Below, piece after piece: positions 38,573 through 48,393 of a stretch of 64,000 nt of DNA. The notes under the pieces were generated by a model, which worked only from the letters and a program-made list of their open reading frames with translations, searched no databases and was not told the DNA's origin. Every line of letters begins with the position of its first letter. The first letter of the stretch is position 1. Both the position numbers and the translations under genes were made by a program. The DNA comes from Microbacterium esteraromaticum (lineage in GTDB: Bacteria > Actinomycetota > Actinomycetes > Actinomycetales > Microbacteriaceae), in assembly GCF_900163815.1 (NCBI RefSeq), contig NZ_FUKO01000033.1, forward strand, positions 1-64,000, written 5' to 3'.

Positions 38573-41293
38573 ATGGCGAGACTCAGCCTCAAAGCCGTCG
38601 AGGAGCGCGTCGCGCCCCTGGCTGCGCGTGAGAGCTATGACCGAGAGTTCATCTTCGATCTGCTGATCGCCTTCGGGAAACCGCAGGGGAACGTCACCCG
38701 CCTGCGGAACGGTTCCCTGAACGTCGCCGTAGACACGACGACTGAGGTCGCGCAAAAGAACGTCGTGTACTTCAAGGAGACGGCCAACGATCCGCTGGAG
38801 GTCATCGAGGAGCTCAAGACAACGCCGGCCGTCGTCCGCTTCAGCACGCGCTTCGTCATCGTCACGGACTATGTCGACCTCATTGCGCACGACACGAAGA
38901 CGAATGAGACGATCGGCTTCCCAATCCAGGAGATCGATCAGCACTTCACCTTCTTTCTCCCATGGGCCGGTATGGAGAAGGCGCAGTACGTCGCAGAGTC
39001 GCATGCGGACGTCAAAGCTGCCGAGCGCATGGGCAAACTCTTCGACGAGCTGCTGCACGCCAACCCAGGGATCTTCGAGGATGAGCGCGGTCGACACTCG
39101 CTGAATATCTTCTTCACGCGCCTGCTGTTCTGCTTCTTCGCCGAGGACACGGGCATCTTCGGGGACAACCAGTTCACGAACGCGATCGGTTCGCAGACAC
39201 AGCCGGACGGCTCGGACTTGGCGGAGTTCCTCACGGATCTGTTCAAGGCGTTGGACACCGAGTATCCAGCCGACAAGCCGAAGCACCTCGCGGAATTCCC
39301 ATACGTCAATGGTCGGCTGTTCACGGTCACCGACGAGCAGACCGTGCCTCGCTTCACGAAGCAGGCGCGCGAGGAACTCATCTCCTCGGGGAAGCTCATC
39401 TGGCGCGACATCAACCCTGACATCTTCGGTTCGATGTTTCAGGCGATCGTCACGCCGGGCAAGCGCAGTGATCTGGGGCAGCACTACACGTCCGTGCCGA
39501 ATATCCTGAAGACGATCGAGCCGCTGTTCCTCGACGATCTGAAAGAGGAGATCAACGAGTCGCAGGACAGCGAGCGCCGCATGGTCCGTCTGCTGGACCG
39601 GATCGCGGCAATCAAGGTGTTCGACCCCGCCTGTGGATCGGGCAACTTCCTCGTCATCGCGTATAAGGAGCTGCGCAAGCTCGAGCACGCGATTCTCGAG
39701 CGGCTGGCCGAGCTGAGCCCGTCACACCAGATGCTCTGGGCGGACTCGAGGATCAACATCGAGAACTTTTACGGGATCGAGATCGACGACTTCGCGGTCG
39801 AGGTCGCGATCCTCTCTCTCTGGATCGCGAAGCACCAGATGAACAGAGAGTTCCGCGAGAAGTTCCGTGTCGAGATCCCGCTGATCCCGCTGAAGGAGAC
39901 AGGTCAGATCAAAGCTGGCAACGCGACTCGGGTGGACTGGAACACAGTCTGCCCGAATGACAATCATGCAGAGATCTATCTCATCGGAAACCCGCCATAC
40001 AAGGGTGCAAACGATCAGACAGATGACATGAAGCGGGATTTCCCATTCGTCTTTGAGAATCAAGGTTTCCCAAAGAGTCTCGACTACATCGCCCTCTGGT
40101 TCAAAAAAGGCGCAGACTATATTCGGGATTCCTCCGCAAAGCTGGCGTTTGTTTCCACCAACTCCATCACGCAGGGGCAGCAAGTGGAACTACTGTCGCC
40201 GTATATTTTGAATGAGCCGCTTGAGATCGGATATGCGTACACATCCTTCAAATGGCAAAACAATGCGAAACACAATGCAGGTGTGACCGTAGTCGTTGTG
40301 AGTTTGAGAAACAGGAGCGCCGATCCCAAGTACCTCTTTACTGGCGGTCTTCGCCTCAATGCAGACAACATCAATGGGTACCTCGCGGACGGTTCCGTGA
40401 ACTATGTTTCTGCCAGGCGCAGTGCTCTAGCGATCGGTCTCGCACCCATGGCCAAGGGTTCACAGCCCACAGATGGTGGAAACCTGGTGCTAGATTCCGC
40501 TGCCCGTGCGGAACTGCTCGCCACCGATCCGCGCGCAACGCCGCTAATCAAGGAGTTCCTAGGTGCGGATGAGTTTATCGATGGCAAGGAAAGATATTGC
40601 TTGTGGATAGCTGACGAGCAACTTGAACTCGCGAACTCCATTCCTCAGGTGCGTTCACGGCTGGCGCAGACAGCCATTATGCGTAGAGCAAGCAAGAAGG
40701 AAGCAACGCGAAAGTTCGCTGAAACCCCGCACCGCTTTACTGAAATTCGATACAAGCCGACCAACTCCATAATCGTTCCAAGTCATTCTTCTTCACGCCG
40801 ATCACATATTCCCATCGGGTACCTTGGCCCAGATGCGGTGATTTCTAATGCGGCCTTCGCTGTGTATGACGCGGATCCTTGGCTCTTCGCCCTTATTTCC
40901 TCGAGATCGCACACTATCTGGGCGGCGGCCGTTGGGGGGCAGATAAAGACTGACTACCGCTACTCCAACACGATCGTCTACAACAATTTCCCCGTTCCAC
41001 TTCTGTCTGATGCTGTGAAGGAGAAGCTCACGGTTGCAGCGCTGCGAGTCCTCGACGTGCGCGAATACCACTGCGAGCAGACGCTGGCAGAGCTCTACGA
41101 CCCGGACAAGATGCCGCAGGATCTGCGTGACGCGCACGCGGAGATTGACGCGCTGGTCGACTCGATCTACTCGAAGAAGCCTTATGAGACCGATGAGCAG
41201 CGTCTCTCCGACCTGTTCGCCATGTACGAGCGCATGACTGCCGAGGAAGCCGCGAAGGCCCCGGCGAAGAAGACCCGGAGGACTGCGAAGTGA
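38573..41293 (+). CDS. MmeI-like DNA N6-adenine methyltransferase without a nuclease domain
   Basis: 906 aa. The layout follows Type IIL/MmeI enzymes: an N-terminal spacer region, a helical spacer, then the methyltransferase core with SAM motif I FDPACGSGNF at 350-359, FYGIEIDDFAVEVAILSLWI, and catalytic NPPY at 473-476. A target-recognition region fills the C-terminal half. The N-terminal PD-(D/E)xK nuclease of MmeI proteins is not visible, so cleavage, if any, must come from a partner. Start ATG 38573 has an AGTAGGA ribosome binding site. Residues about 460-810 use visibly more AT-rich codons than the flanks, suggesting a swapped recognition domain. It overlaps the helicase gene by 4 bases. 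Confidence 0.85.
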   Translation: MARLSLKAVEERVAPLAARESYDREFIFDLLIAFGKPQGNVTRLRNGSLNVAVDTTTEVAQKNVVYFKETANDPLEVIEELKTTPAVVRFSTRFVIVTDYVDLIAHDTKTNETIGFPIQEIDQHFTFFLPWAGMEKAQYVAESHADVKAAERMGKLFDELLHANPGIFEDERGRHSLNIFFTRLLFCFFAEDTGIFGDNQFTNAIGSQTQPDGSDLAEFLTDLFKALDTEYPADKPKHLAEFPYVNGRLFTVTDEQTVPRFTKQAREELISSGKLIWRDINPDIFGSMFQAIVTPGKRSDLGQHYTSVPNILKTIEPLFLDDLKEEINESQDSERRMVRLLDRIAAIKVFDPACGSGNFLVIAYKELRKLEHAILERLAELSPSHQMLWADSRINIENFYGIEIDDFAVEVAILSLWIAKHQMNREFREKFRVEIPLIPLKETGQIKAGNATRVDWNTVCPNDNHAEIYLIGNPPYKGANDQTDDMKRDFPFVFENQGFPKSLDYIALWFKKGADYIRDSSAKLAFVSTNSITQGQQVELLSPYILNEPLEIGYAYTSFKWQNNAKHNAGVTVVVVSLRNRSADPKYLFTGGLRLNADNINGYLADGSVNYVSARRSALAIGLAPMAKGSQPTDGGNLVLDSAARAELLATDPRATPLIKEFLGADEFIDGKERYCLWIADEQLELANSIPQVRSRLAQTAIMRRASKKEATRKFAETPHRFTEIRYKPTNSIIVPSHSSSRRSHIPIGYLGPDAVISNAAFAVYDADPWLFALISSRSHTIWAAAVGGQIKTDYRYSNTIVYNNFPVPLLSDAVKEKLTVAALRVLDVREYHCEQTLAELYDPDKMPQDLRDAHAEIDALVDSIYSKKPYETDEQRLSDLFAMYERMTAEEAAKAPAKKTRRTAK

Positions 41294-43272
41294 ATGCGAT
41301 CAACAAGCCCGTGAACATCGTCAATGTCACGTACGCGCAGACGAAGGCCTCGGTGAACACCGACGCCCTGGGCATGCGTGAGATGCAGCAGCGGGTGTTC
41401 GAGCAGCGCGACGCGCAGCACCTGCTGGTGAAGGCCCCGCCGGCGTCGGGCAAGTCCCGCGCCCTGATGTTCGTGGCGCTGGACAAGCTCTACAACCAGG
41501 GCCGCAAGAAGGTCATCGTCGCCGTGCCGGAGCGCTCGATCGGGGCTTCGTTCGCCTCGACCAACCTCACGAAGCACGGCTTCTGGGCGGACTGGGAGAT
41601 CAAGGACGAGCACAACCTGTGCGACGCAGGCTCCTCTGCCGGCAAGGTCGACGCGTTCATCAAGTTCCTCGAGGGGCCCGACGCGGTGCTGGTGTGCACG
41701 CACGCGACGCTGCGCTTCGCGTTCGAGAAGCTGGCTCCTGAGTCGTTCAACGGCACGGTGCTGGCGATCGACGAGTTCCACCACGTCTCAGCCGACACGG
41801 AGTCGTCGCGCCTGGGCGCTTTGCTGCGCGACGTGATGAACGGATCGGACGTGCACATCGTGGCCATGACGGGGTCGTACTTCCGTGGGGACTCGGTGCC
41901 CGTGCTGTCGCCTGAGGATGAGGCGAAGTTCACACCGGTGACATTCAACTACTACGACCAGCTCAACGGCTACGAGCACCTGCGCTCCCTGGGCATCGGG
42001 CACCACTTCTACCAGGGCCGGTACACCGACGCGATCCACGAGGTGCTCGACCTCGACAAGAAGACGATCGTGCACATCCCGAGCGTGAACTCCGGCGAGT
42101 CCACGAAGGACAAGATCGAGGAGGTCGGCCGGATCATCGACGCGATCGGGCATGTCGAGTCGACCGATCCCGACACCGGGATCATCAGCGTGCGTCGCGA
42201 GGACACCGGCGAGATCGTGAGGGTCGCGGACCTCGTCGACGATACCGACCAGAAGAAGCGTGGAGACACGCTGCACTACCTGTCCCACACGGCGTCGAAG
42301 GAGCGCGATGGCGTCGACATCATCGTCGCCCTCGGCATGGCGAAGGAGGGCTTCGACTGGCCCTTCGCGGAGCACGCGCTGACCGTCGGCTACCGGTCAT
42401 CTCTCACCGAGGTGATCCAGATCATCGGGCGCGTGACCCGTGACAGCCCCGGCAAAACGCACGCGCAGTTCACGAACCTCATCGCCGAGCCGGATGCTTC
42501 GCAGGGCGAGGTCAAGGTGTCGGTGAACAACATGCTGAAGGCGATCACGGCCTCGCTGCTCATGGAGCAGGTGCTTGCGCCGAACTTCAACTTCAAGACG
42601 AAGAAGTTCGACGATGACGAGCCGGCGAAGAAGGGCGAGCTCAAGATCAAGGGCTTCAAGGAGCCGTCCAGCGACCGTGTGAAGCAGATCGTCGCGACGG
42701 ACCTGAACGATCTGAAGGCGACGATCCTGCAGGACGACACCTTCGCCCGGGCCGCCGCGGGCTCCGTCGACGCAGAGACGACCAACAAGGTCCTGATCCC
42801 GAAGATCATCCGGGAGAAGTACCCCGATCTCACCGAGGAACAGGTCGAAGAGGTCCGCCAGCAGGTCGTGGTGGACTCGGTGATCAAGAACAGCGAGGTT
42901 CGTCCAGCCGGTGACCGACGCCTGATCAAGATGGCCGAGAAGTTCGTGAACATTGACGAGTTGAACATCAATCTCATCGACTCGGTGAATCCGTTCCAGC
43001 GGGCGTTCGAGGTGCTGTCGAAGTCGGTCACGCCCTCGGTGCTACGCCTGATCCAGGACACGATCACGTCGACGAAGATCGAGTTCTCCGAGGAGGAAGC
43101 GCTGGCCCTGTTCCCGAAGATCAAGACCTGGAAGCAAGTCCACGGCAAGAACCCGGACATCCGGTCCGAGGATCCCGCGGAGAAGCGGCTGGCCGCGGCA
43201 CTGCTGTTCTTGCAGAAGCTCGCGGCGCAGCGCAAGGCGGAGAAGGCCGCGACGGAAACGGTTGTCGAATGA
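41290..43272 (+). CDS. DEAD/DEAH-type (SF2) helicase
   Basis: 660 aa, GTG start within the methylase stop (GTGA). Motif I APPASGKS is at 49-56, motif II DEFHH at 161-165, motif III TGS at 194-196, a GMAKEGFDWP segment at 349-358 and motif VI QIIGRVTRD at 377-385. This is the translocase type found in Type I/III restriction subunits. There is no nuclease domain in the rest of the protein; the C-terminal 270 residues are charged and helical. Coupled on both sides to the methylase and GIY-YIG genes. Confidence 0.85.
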   Translation: MNAINKPVNIVNVTYAQTKASVNTDALGMREMQQRVFEQRDAQHLLVKAPPASGKSRALMFVALDKLYNQGRKKVIVAVPERSIGASFASTNLTKHGFWADWEIKDEHNLCDAGSSAGKVDAFIKFLEGPDAVLVCTHATLRFAFEKLAPESFNGTVLAIDEFHHVSADTESSRLGALLRDVMNGSDVHIVAMTGSYFRGDSVPVLSPEDEAKFTPVTFNYYDQLNGYEHLRSLGIGHHFYQGRYTDAIHEVLDLDKKTIVHIPSVNSGESTKDKIEEVGRIIDAIGHVESTDPDTGIISVRREDTGEIVRVADLVDDTDQKKRGDTLHYLSHTASKERDGVDIIVALGMAKEGFDWPFAEHALTVGYRSSLTEVIQIIGRVTRDSPGKTHAQFTNLIAEPDASQGEVKVSVNNMLKAITASLLMEQVLAPNFNFKTKKFDDDEPAKKGELKIKGFKEPSSDRVKQIVATDLNDLKATILQDDTFARAAAGSVDAETTNKVLIPKIIREKYPDLTEEQVEEVRQQVVVDSVIKNSEVRPAGDRRLIKMAEKFVNIDELNINLIDSVNPFQRAFEVLSKSVTPSVLRLIQDTITSTKIEFSEEEALALFPKIKTWKQVHGKNPDIRSEDPAEKRLAAALLFLQKLAAQRKAEKAATETVVE

Positions 43273-44453
43273 GCGAAAACGAAACCGTCGAGCCTGAGGC
43301 GCCGCTGAGCCTCGACGACATCCTCGATGACGAGCTGCTGATCGCGCCTGAGAAGGCGAAGAAGATCACGTCGTCGGACCGCCTCGAGCGCGCGTTCCTG
43401 GAGATCGTCGAGTTCCGGCGTACCGAGGGGCGGCTACCCAGTTCGCAGACGCGCGAGATCGCCGAACGCAAGCTCGGCGCGCGGCTGGACGGGTTCCTGG
43501 CCGACGAGGCGAAAGCCGAGGCAGTGAAGCACCTCGATGAGTTCGGCCTGCTCGCCCCCCCCGAAGCGCCGGCGTCGATTGACGACCTGCTGGAGGGCGA
43601 CGACCTCGAAGACCTGCTTGACGATGACTCCGGGATCCTCGATGTGTCCGACCTGCCGGTGATCAAGCGCCCGGAGTCGGCCGACTCGATCGCTCAGCGG
43701 GTGAAGGCGAACGACTTCGAGCAGTTCGAGCCGCTGTTCAAGGCCAAGCACGCCGAGCTGCAGAATGGCACCTACTCGTTGAAGCCGTTTACGGGCATGG
43801 ATCTGATCCGTGAGGGGGTGTTCTTCGTGCTCAACGGCGTCATGTGCTTCGTCGCCGAGGTCGGAGACGACGTCGACCTCGTCGTGGGCGGCAAGCGCAC
43901 GCAGAAGCAGCGTTTGCGCGTGGTGTTCGAGAACGGCACCGAGTCGGGCATGTACAAGCAGAGCCTGATGACACGTATGTACGAGGCCCAGGGGCAGGTG
44001 CTGGCGCGTACGGGGCACGATGCGAGCGACATCCTGGACGCGGACATCGAGAGCGGTCACATCTACGTACTGCAGTCCATGAGCGCGGACCCACTGATCG
44101 CGAACATCAAGGACCTGCATAAGATCGGCTTCTCGACGACAAGTGTCGAGCAGCGGGTCAAGGGAGCGTCGACGTCTCCGACGTACCTGATGGCTCCGGT
44201 GAAGATCGTCGCTGACTACCGTGTCTATAACGTCAAGGCGTCGGCACTGGAGAACTTGTTGCACCGGGTATTCGCCGACGTCCGACTCGACCTGACCCAG
44301 GTCGACCGAAATGGTCGCGACTATGACCCGTCGGAGTGGTTCGTCGTACCTCGCGACGTCATCAATCAGGCAGTCGCCATGATCATGTCCGGAGAGATCA
44401 CCGAATATGTGTACGACCAGACGACACAGCGGCTCGTGCGGGCTCAGCCCTGA
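43269..44453 (+). CDS. T5orf172 / GIY-YIG nuclease-like protein
   Basis: 394 aa. An acidic, Asp/Glu/Leu-rich N-terminal region (1-170) and a middle region precede a C-terminal GIY-YIG unit (about 264-365). There HIYVLQS stands for the GIY strand, HKIGFSTTSVEQRVKGA holds the YIG-equivalent IGF with the catalytic-type Arg, and ASALENLLHRVF carries the metal-binding-type Glu. This is the T5orf172 subfamily. It is the likely nuclease partner of the methylase and helicase, with which it forms a three-gene unit overlapping by 4 bases at each junction. Confidence 0.75.
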   Translation: MSENETVEPEAPLSLDDILDDELLIAPEKAKKITSSDRLERAFLEIVEFRRTEGRLPSSQTREIAERKLGARLDGFLADEAKAEAVKHLDEFGLLAPPEAPASIDDLLEGDDLEDLLDDDSGILDVSDLPVIKRPESADSIAQRVKANDFEQFEPLFKAKHAELQNGTYSLKPFTGMDLIREGVFFVLNGVMCFVAEVGDDVDLVVGGKRTQKQRLRVVFENGTESGMYKQSLMTRMYEAQGQVLARTGHDASDILDADIESGHIYVLQSMSADPLIANIKDLHKIGFSTTSVEQRVKGASTSPTYLMAPVKIVADYRVYNVKASALENLLHRVFADVRLDLTQVDRNGRDYDPSEWFVVPRDVINQAVAMIMSGEITEYVYDQTTQRLVRAQP

Positions 44454-45937
44454 GAGAGCCGCCGTTCAACTCGGGTGTTGACCGCCTGGTCGGGAGGCCG
44501 ACGGTTACGTGCCTCGCGTGCCTCGCGTGCCTCACGTGCGAGAGCCTCACGAGCCTCCGGAGTTGGCTGAAGCTTCGCGCGCGTCAGAATGGTCTCCCAG
44601 TCGCCGTCGTAGTCGGAGACCCGGTTCTCCTTCACCGTGCCGGAGGCGATGAGCACCCGGCTGCCGGCGTCCGGGGACCAGTACACGCCTTCGGAAACGT
44701 CTTCGCCGGTCTGGATCCAGTCGCCGATACCGCTGCTCGACCGCCAGTACAGGACATGGCCGTCGTCATCGATCATCTTCACATGCAGTGGCGCGCCGTA
44801 CCCGTAGTCCTGTCCTAGCCGGGCGGAGAGGATCGTCGCCGTGACATCCATCCCCTTCAGCTTCGTGCCCGCGGGGGCGAGGAACTCCTGCTTCTTCATG
44901 GCCGCCTCCCGGGCCTTGAGCTCCTCACGTGCGGCACGTTCGCGCTCACGCTGCTCGTGGTGCCGGAACGACGAGACGGCCGACGCGACCAGCGGGACGT
45001 GCTTGGTGGCGACCCACCTCTCACCGCCGACCTCTTCCGTCGGCGCGAGGGCCGCTTGCAGGTTCCGCTCGTATTCGGATTCGCCCGCGAGCCCGTCGAC
45101 CCAGGCGAAAAGTCTCCGGAGCTCGTCAGCTTCCGCGGCGGATGCCTCCAGGTGCCCGCTGCCAGCTCCGAGCTCGATCGAGTCGAGCACTTTGTCCGCC
45201 GTGGGGGTGTCGTAGATGGTTGCGCGGCTGCGTGAGAGGAAGACCCCGCCGTCTTGCTCGATCTGCCACATGGTGAGCAGCATGACGTTGTCGCCCAGGG
45301 TGATCCTGGTGTCCTGCCCGAAGAGAGCGCCGAGGTCATCGTCGTCGACGTCGAACTCGGATGCATCGAAGTCCTCGTCGAGGGCCCACAGCCCGGCGGG
45401 TTTCACGCCGAGGAACAGCTCCAGGCAGTTGGAGCCGATCTGCTTGGTCTCGCCGGTGCTCGGGGATGTGACCATGTATACCTTCGCGCGGGCGCGGTTG
45501 TGCCCGCAGTAGTCGCACCGCATGGTCTCGTCGGCGACATGTGGGTCGGCGTCGCCGGCGAAGTGGGAGATCACCTTCCCGTTCGCGGCTTTCTCGTGCA
45601 TGGAGTCGAAGCGCCAGTCGCCGAGGCTGATCCTTGGGGTGTTGATTGTGACGTCGTTCGTCTCGTGGCTTGCTCCTGTGCGCTCGTCGTGCACGATCCG
45701 CGGTCGCGCGTCGTACGCGAATCGCTCTTCGATGCCGGCCTTCGCGAGACGACGGTTCAGCTTGTCGAGCTTCGCCTGAAGGGCAACCAGCCGCGACGTC
45801 GGGATCCGGTACACGATTGGCTCGTACATCGCGGCGGATGGCTCGTCTGCCAGCGCCGATTCTGCTTCCGAGCGCAGGTGGCCGTCGAACCGGCCCTGAT
45901 GGTCGTGAAGATTCCCCACCTGATCGATCGTCGCCAT
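44444..45937 (-). CDS. Tagged Zn-ribbon protein of mobile elements
   Basis: 497 aa. It opens with the element's N-terminal tag (GNLHDHQGRFDGHLRSE). A central CDYCGHNRARAKVYMV...KQIGSNCLELFLG segment is the zinc-binding signature of a protein family common on conjugative plasmids and phages (CDxCxxxRxR...GxxCLxxFLG). A coiled, Ala/Arg/Glu-rich stretch (RHHEQRERERAAREELKAREAA) and a C-terminal beta domain follow. ATG 45937 has a GGAAGG ribosome binding site; ATG 45943 would overlap the upstream stop as ATGA. Role unknown. Confidence 0.65.
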   Translation of the reverse strand: MATIDQVGNLHDHQGRFDGHLRSEAESALADEPSAAMYEPIVYRIPTSRLVALQAKLDKLNRRLAKAGIEERFAYDARPRIVHDERTGASHETNDVTINTPRISLGDWRFDSMHEKAANGKVISHFAGDADPHVADETMRCDYCGHNRARAKVYMVTSPSTGETKQIGSNCLELFLGVKPAGLWALDEDFDASEFDVDDDDLGALFGQDTRITLGDNVMLLTMWQIEQDGGVFLSRSRATIYDTPTADKVLDSIELGAGSGHLEASAAEADELRRLFAWVDGLAGESEYERNLQAALAPTEEVGGERWVATKHVPLVASAVSSFRHHEQRERERAAREELKAREAAMKKQEFLAPAGTKLKGMDVTATILSARLGQDYGYGAPLHVKMIDDDGHVLYWRSSSGIGDWIQTGEDVSEGVYWSPDAGSRVLIASGTVKENRVSDYDGDWETILTRAKLQPTPEAREALAREAREAREARNRRPPDQAVNTRVERRLSQG

Positions 45938-45939
45938 GA

Positions 45940-47376
45940 TCATCCTTCCGCCTGAGGCCGGGAGTTCAGCGCGGAGCGTGCCGCCATGCCGATGTGGTTG
46001 AGATCATCGACGAGCAGCTCCAGCACGTCGCGCGGGGTGTTCGGATTCGATGCCACCCCGGCTCGAACGGCGTGGAACTCGTCCGCTGCCAGTGACCGCA
46101 GCAGCTCGGGCGAAGCCGCGGGGTTCTTCGCCGCGGTCGAACGTACGAAGTCGTCAGGGTCGCGCCCGAGCTCGGGGAGCACCGCTCCCGCCGCACGGTT
46201 CCTGGCCAGTGCACGACGCACCCGTTGTGATGAGTCCGAAGCAAGCTGCGGCAGTTCCTTCTCCGTCAGGGCAGCATTCCCAGCAGCATGCTCCCGAACC
46301 CAGTCGTCGGCATCGTTCACGGCTGCCGACCGGATGTCCGCTGGCGTGGAGGCGTTGCCCGCCACGATCGCGCGCATCTGATTCCCGGTGGAGGTGTCCT
46401 GGAAGAGCCGATGCAGCGTCTCAGCGGGAGTCGACGGGTTCTTCGCTACCTGAGCCATGACCATCCCGTGTCCACGGGAGAGCTTGTCGAGCAGCTCCGG
46501 ACGGGTCTTCAAGTTGCCTGCCACCGCTGCCCGGACGTCGGGGTCGTTGTCACCGGAGAGCCGCTCGAGCATGGCGGGCGAAGCGTTCGCATTCCGAGCG
46601 GCCGCGGAGCGAACCGAGCCCTCCTTGTCCAGAGCGAGGGGAGCGAGAACGTGTGCGTCAGCGGCGGGATGGCAGGCGACCTGATAGCGGACGGGCTTGT
46701 GCTCGCTGGCACTGAGATGATCGAGCGCCGGCCGGTCTAGGTTCGGGTGACGGACGATCAGCTCCTGGGTCTTCTCGTCGCGGGCGTGCTCTGCGAGGTA
46801 GGTGAGCGTAGCGGCCGTTGTGTGCGGGTTTGCGGCGACCGCACGGCGGATGCCGGGGACCTCTGAGCCGGCGAGCTCGTCGAGGACGGCGGGGCGATCT
46901 GTGGCCTTCGCTGTCTCCTTATCGTTGAGGACGCGAAGTGCGATCCGGGGATCGTCGATGGCGTCGGCGTGGCTGGCGAGTGGCAGGTAGGCGACCATCG
47001 GCACCCCTTCGTCGTCGTTGATGACCACGGCGCCGGTCGACTCATCGAGAGACGCTGTCATGCCCTCCCAGCGCAGGTGGCTGCCGCGATCATCCGTGTC
47101 GGAGATGTGGACCATCTGATGAGGGGACTGCTTGGCGATCGTGCGCAGGATTGGGTCTCCGCCGTCGGTGAGCTTCCCTCGCTGGACGTAGAGGACCTGG
47201 ACGCGCTGGCCTTCGGAGAGCAGTCGTCGCGCTTCCGCCGCGCTGATCTTCTCCAACGTCTCGCCGATGGGCGGAGCGGCGGGTGCGGTCAGCGCCCCTT
47301 CCTGTTCGGTACGGATGTGACCGTCGAACCGGCCGAGTGTGTCGTGGATGTTCCCGAGAGCGTCAGTGGTCGCCAT
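45940..47376 (-). CDS. Tagged LRV (leucine-rich variant) repeat protein
   Basis: 478 aa. After the tag (GNIHDTLGRFDGHIRTE) and an N-terminal region of about 150 residues come roughly a dozen repeats of about 24 residues with the pattern V-R-x-A-V-A-x-N-P-x-T-P-x-x-x-L-x-x-L, as in VRAAVAGN, VRRALARN and VRAGVASN. This is the LRV solenoid, a protein-binding superhelix. No Fe-S cysteine cluster of the founding LRV protein is seen. It adjoins the Zn-ribbon gene (overlap or 2-base gap) and probably shares its transcript. Confidence 0.75.
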   Translation of the reverse strand: MATTDALGNIHDTLGRFDGHIRTEQEGALTAPAAPPIGETLEKISAAEARRLLSEGQRVQVLYVQRGKLTDGGDPILRTIAKQSPHQMVHISDTDDRGSHLRWEGMTASLDESTGAVVINDDEGVPMVAYLPLASHADAIDDPRIALRVLNDKETAKATDRPAVLDELAGSEVPGIRRAVAANPHTTAATLTYLAEHARDEKTQELIVRHPNLDRPALDHLSASEHKPVRYQVACHPAADAHVLAPLALDKEGSVRSAAARNANASPAMLERLSGDNDPDVRAAVAGNLKTRPELLDKLSRGHGMVMAQVAKNPSTPAETLHRLFQDTSTGNQMRAIVAGNASTPADIRSAAVNDADDWVREHAAGNAALTEKELPQLASDSSQRVRRALARNRAAGAVLPELGRDPDDFVRSTAAKNPAASPELLRSLAADEFHAVRAGVASNPNTPRDVLELLVDDLNHIGMAARSALNSRPQAEG

Positions 47377-47414
47377 GGGAGAAGTACGCCCGGCGGGGCT
47401 GTCGGGATGGCGGG

Positions 47415-48392
47415 TCAGCCGTCGGCCGGCTCGGCGAGAGCCTGCACGTGCACGGAGTAGTCGGCGGCGATGACGGCGAGCATGTCGCAGAACGAGTCGA
47501 GCAGCGCGTCGACGTCGGCGTCATCGTGGGCGGCCTCGTCTGCGAGGATCGTCAGGGTGTCCACGGCGTCGAGTCCTGTCTCCGGGTCCGCGGGAACGCT
47601 CTTGAGCATGACGGCGGCGACCTGCGACATCACCTCGAGCAGACGCCGTTTCAGGGCGTCGTCGGTGTCCGGCTGCAACAGCATCGTCTCGATCGTCTCG
47701 ATGATGCTCGTGGCGGTCATCGCCCACTGCGCGGGGACGAGGTCGTCGGCGAGTTGAAGCGCGATCCGCAGCGACCACTGCGGGTCATCGCGGTTCAGGG
47801 TGAGGGCGGTCAGGTCGATGCTGTCGAGTACGGGGTCCGCCGCCCCGGCGATCCACGCGGCGATGCGTGCCCGGTCGACGGGGGAGTCCTTGTCGAGGCC
47901 GTGGTAGGCGAGCACATCCAGCCATGTGCCGGAGTCGGGGTCGTAGACGCCGTTCGCGGTGAGCTCCAGTCCGACGCGAATCGCCCAGACGTCGTCGGAC
48001 TCCAGCTCAGGCTCGGAGCTGTCGTCGAACTGGTACCGGATCCGGAACGCGAGGTGCTCCGGAAGCCACATCATCGGATGCCACAGGAACTCGGGCTTGA
48101 CGGACGCGAAGCGCTCCCGCCACGCCTGCGACTTCACAGACACCGGCAGCGGGGACTTCACCACCGGGGAAGCCAGCAGCAGGTCAGGGTCGAGGGCCGA
48201 GGCCTCGGCGAACGCGTCGAAGCGTTCGAGGAAGGTGATCGGGTCCTCGTTCAGGAGCAGACGGTCCTCCGGACCGGTCAGGAAGGGGATCCGGGAGACG
48301 GTGCCGGGGTTCACGTGCGGGTCCTTTCGTGCCGGCGCACTGGCTCCTCGGGATCGGTCCCGGCGAAGCGTCTGCGTCTGGGCGGTGCTCAT
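47415..48392 (-). CDS. Hypothetical alpha-helical protein
   Basis: 325 aa from ATG 48392; an in-frame GTG at 48413 (MFAGVDG) is an alternative. The N-terminus is Arg/Thr-rich; the rest is acidic and Leu/Asp-rich, ending in a helical region. A WHPMMWLPEHLAFRIRYQF stretch is notable. No family recognised. It lies 38 bases upstream of the LRV gene, and a 19-base sequence shared with the secretion operon overlaps its start. Confidence 0.55.
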   Translation of the reverse strand: MSTAQTQTLRRDRSRGASAPARKDPHVNPGTVSRIPFLTGPEDRLLLNEDPITFLERFDAFAEASALDPDLLLASPVVKSPLPVSVKSQAWRERFASVKPEFLWHPMMWLPEHLAFRIRYQFDDSSEPELESDDVWAIRVGLELTANGVYDPDSGTWLDVLAYHGLDKDSPVDRARIAAWIAGAADPVLDSIDLTALTLNRDDPQWSLRIALQLADDLVPAQWAMTATSIIETIETMLLQPDTDDALKRRLLEVMSQVAAVMLKSVPADPETGLDAVDTLTILADEAAHDDADVDALLDSFCDMLAVIAADYSVHVQALAEPADG

Positions 48393-48393
48393 A

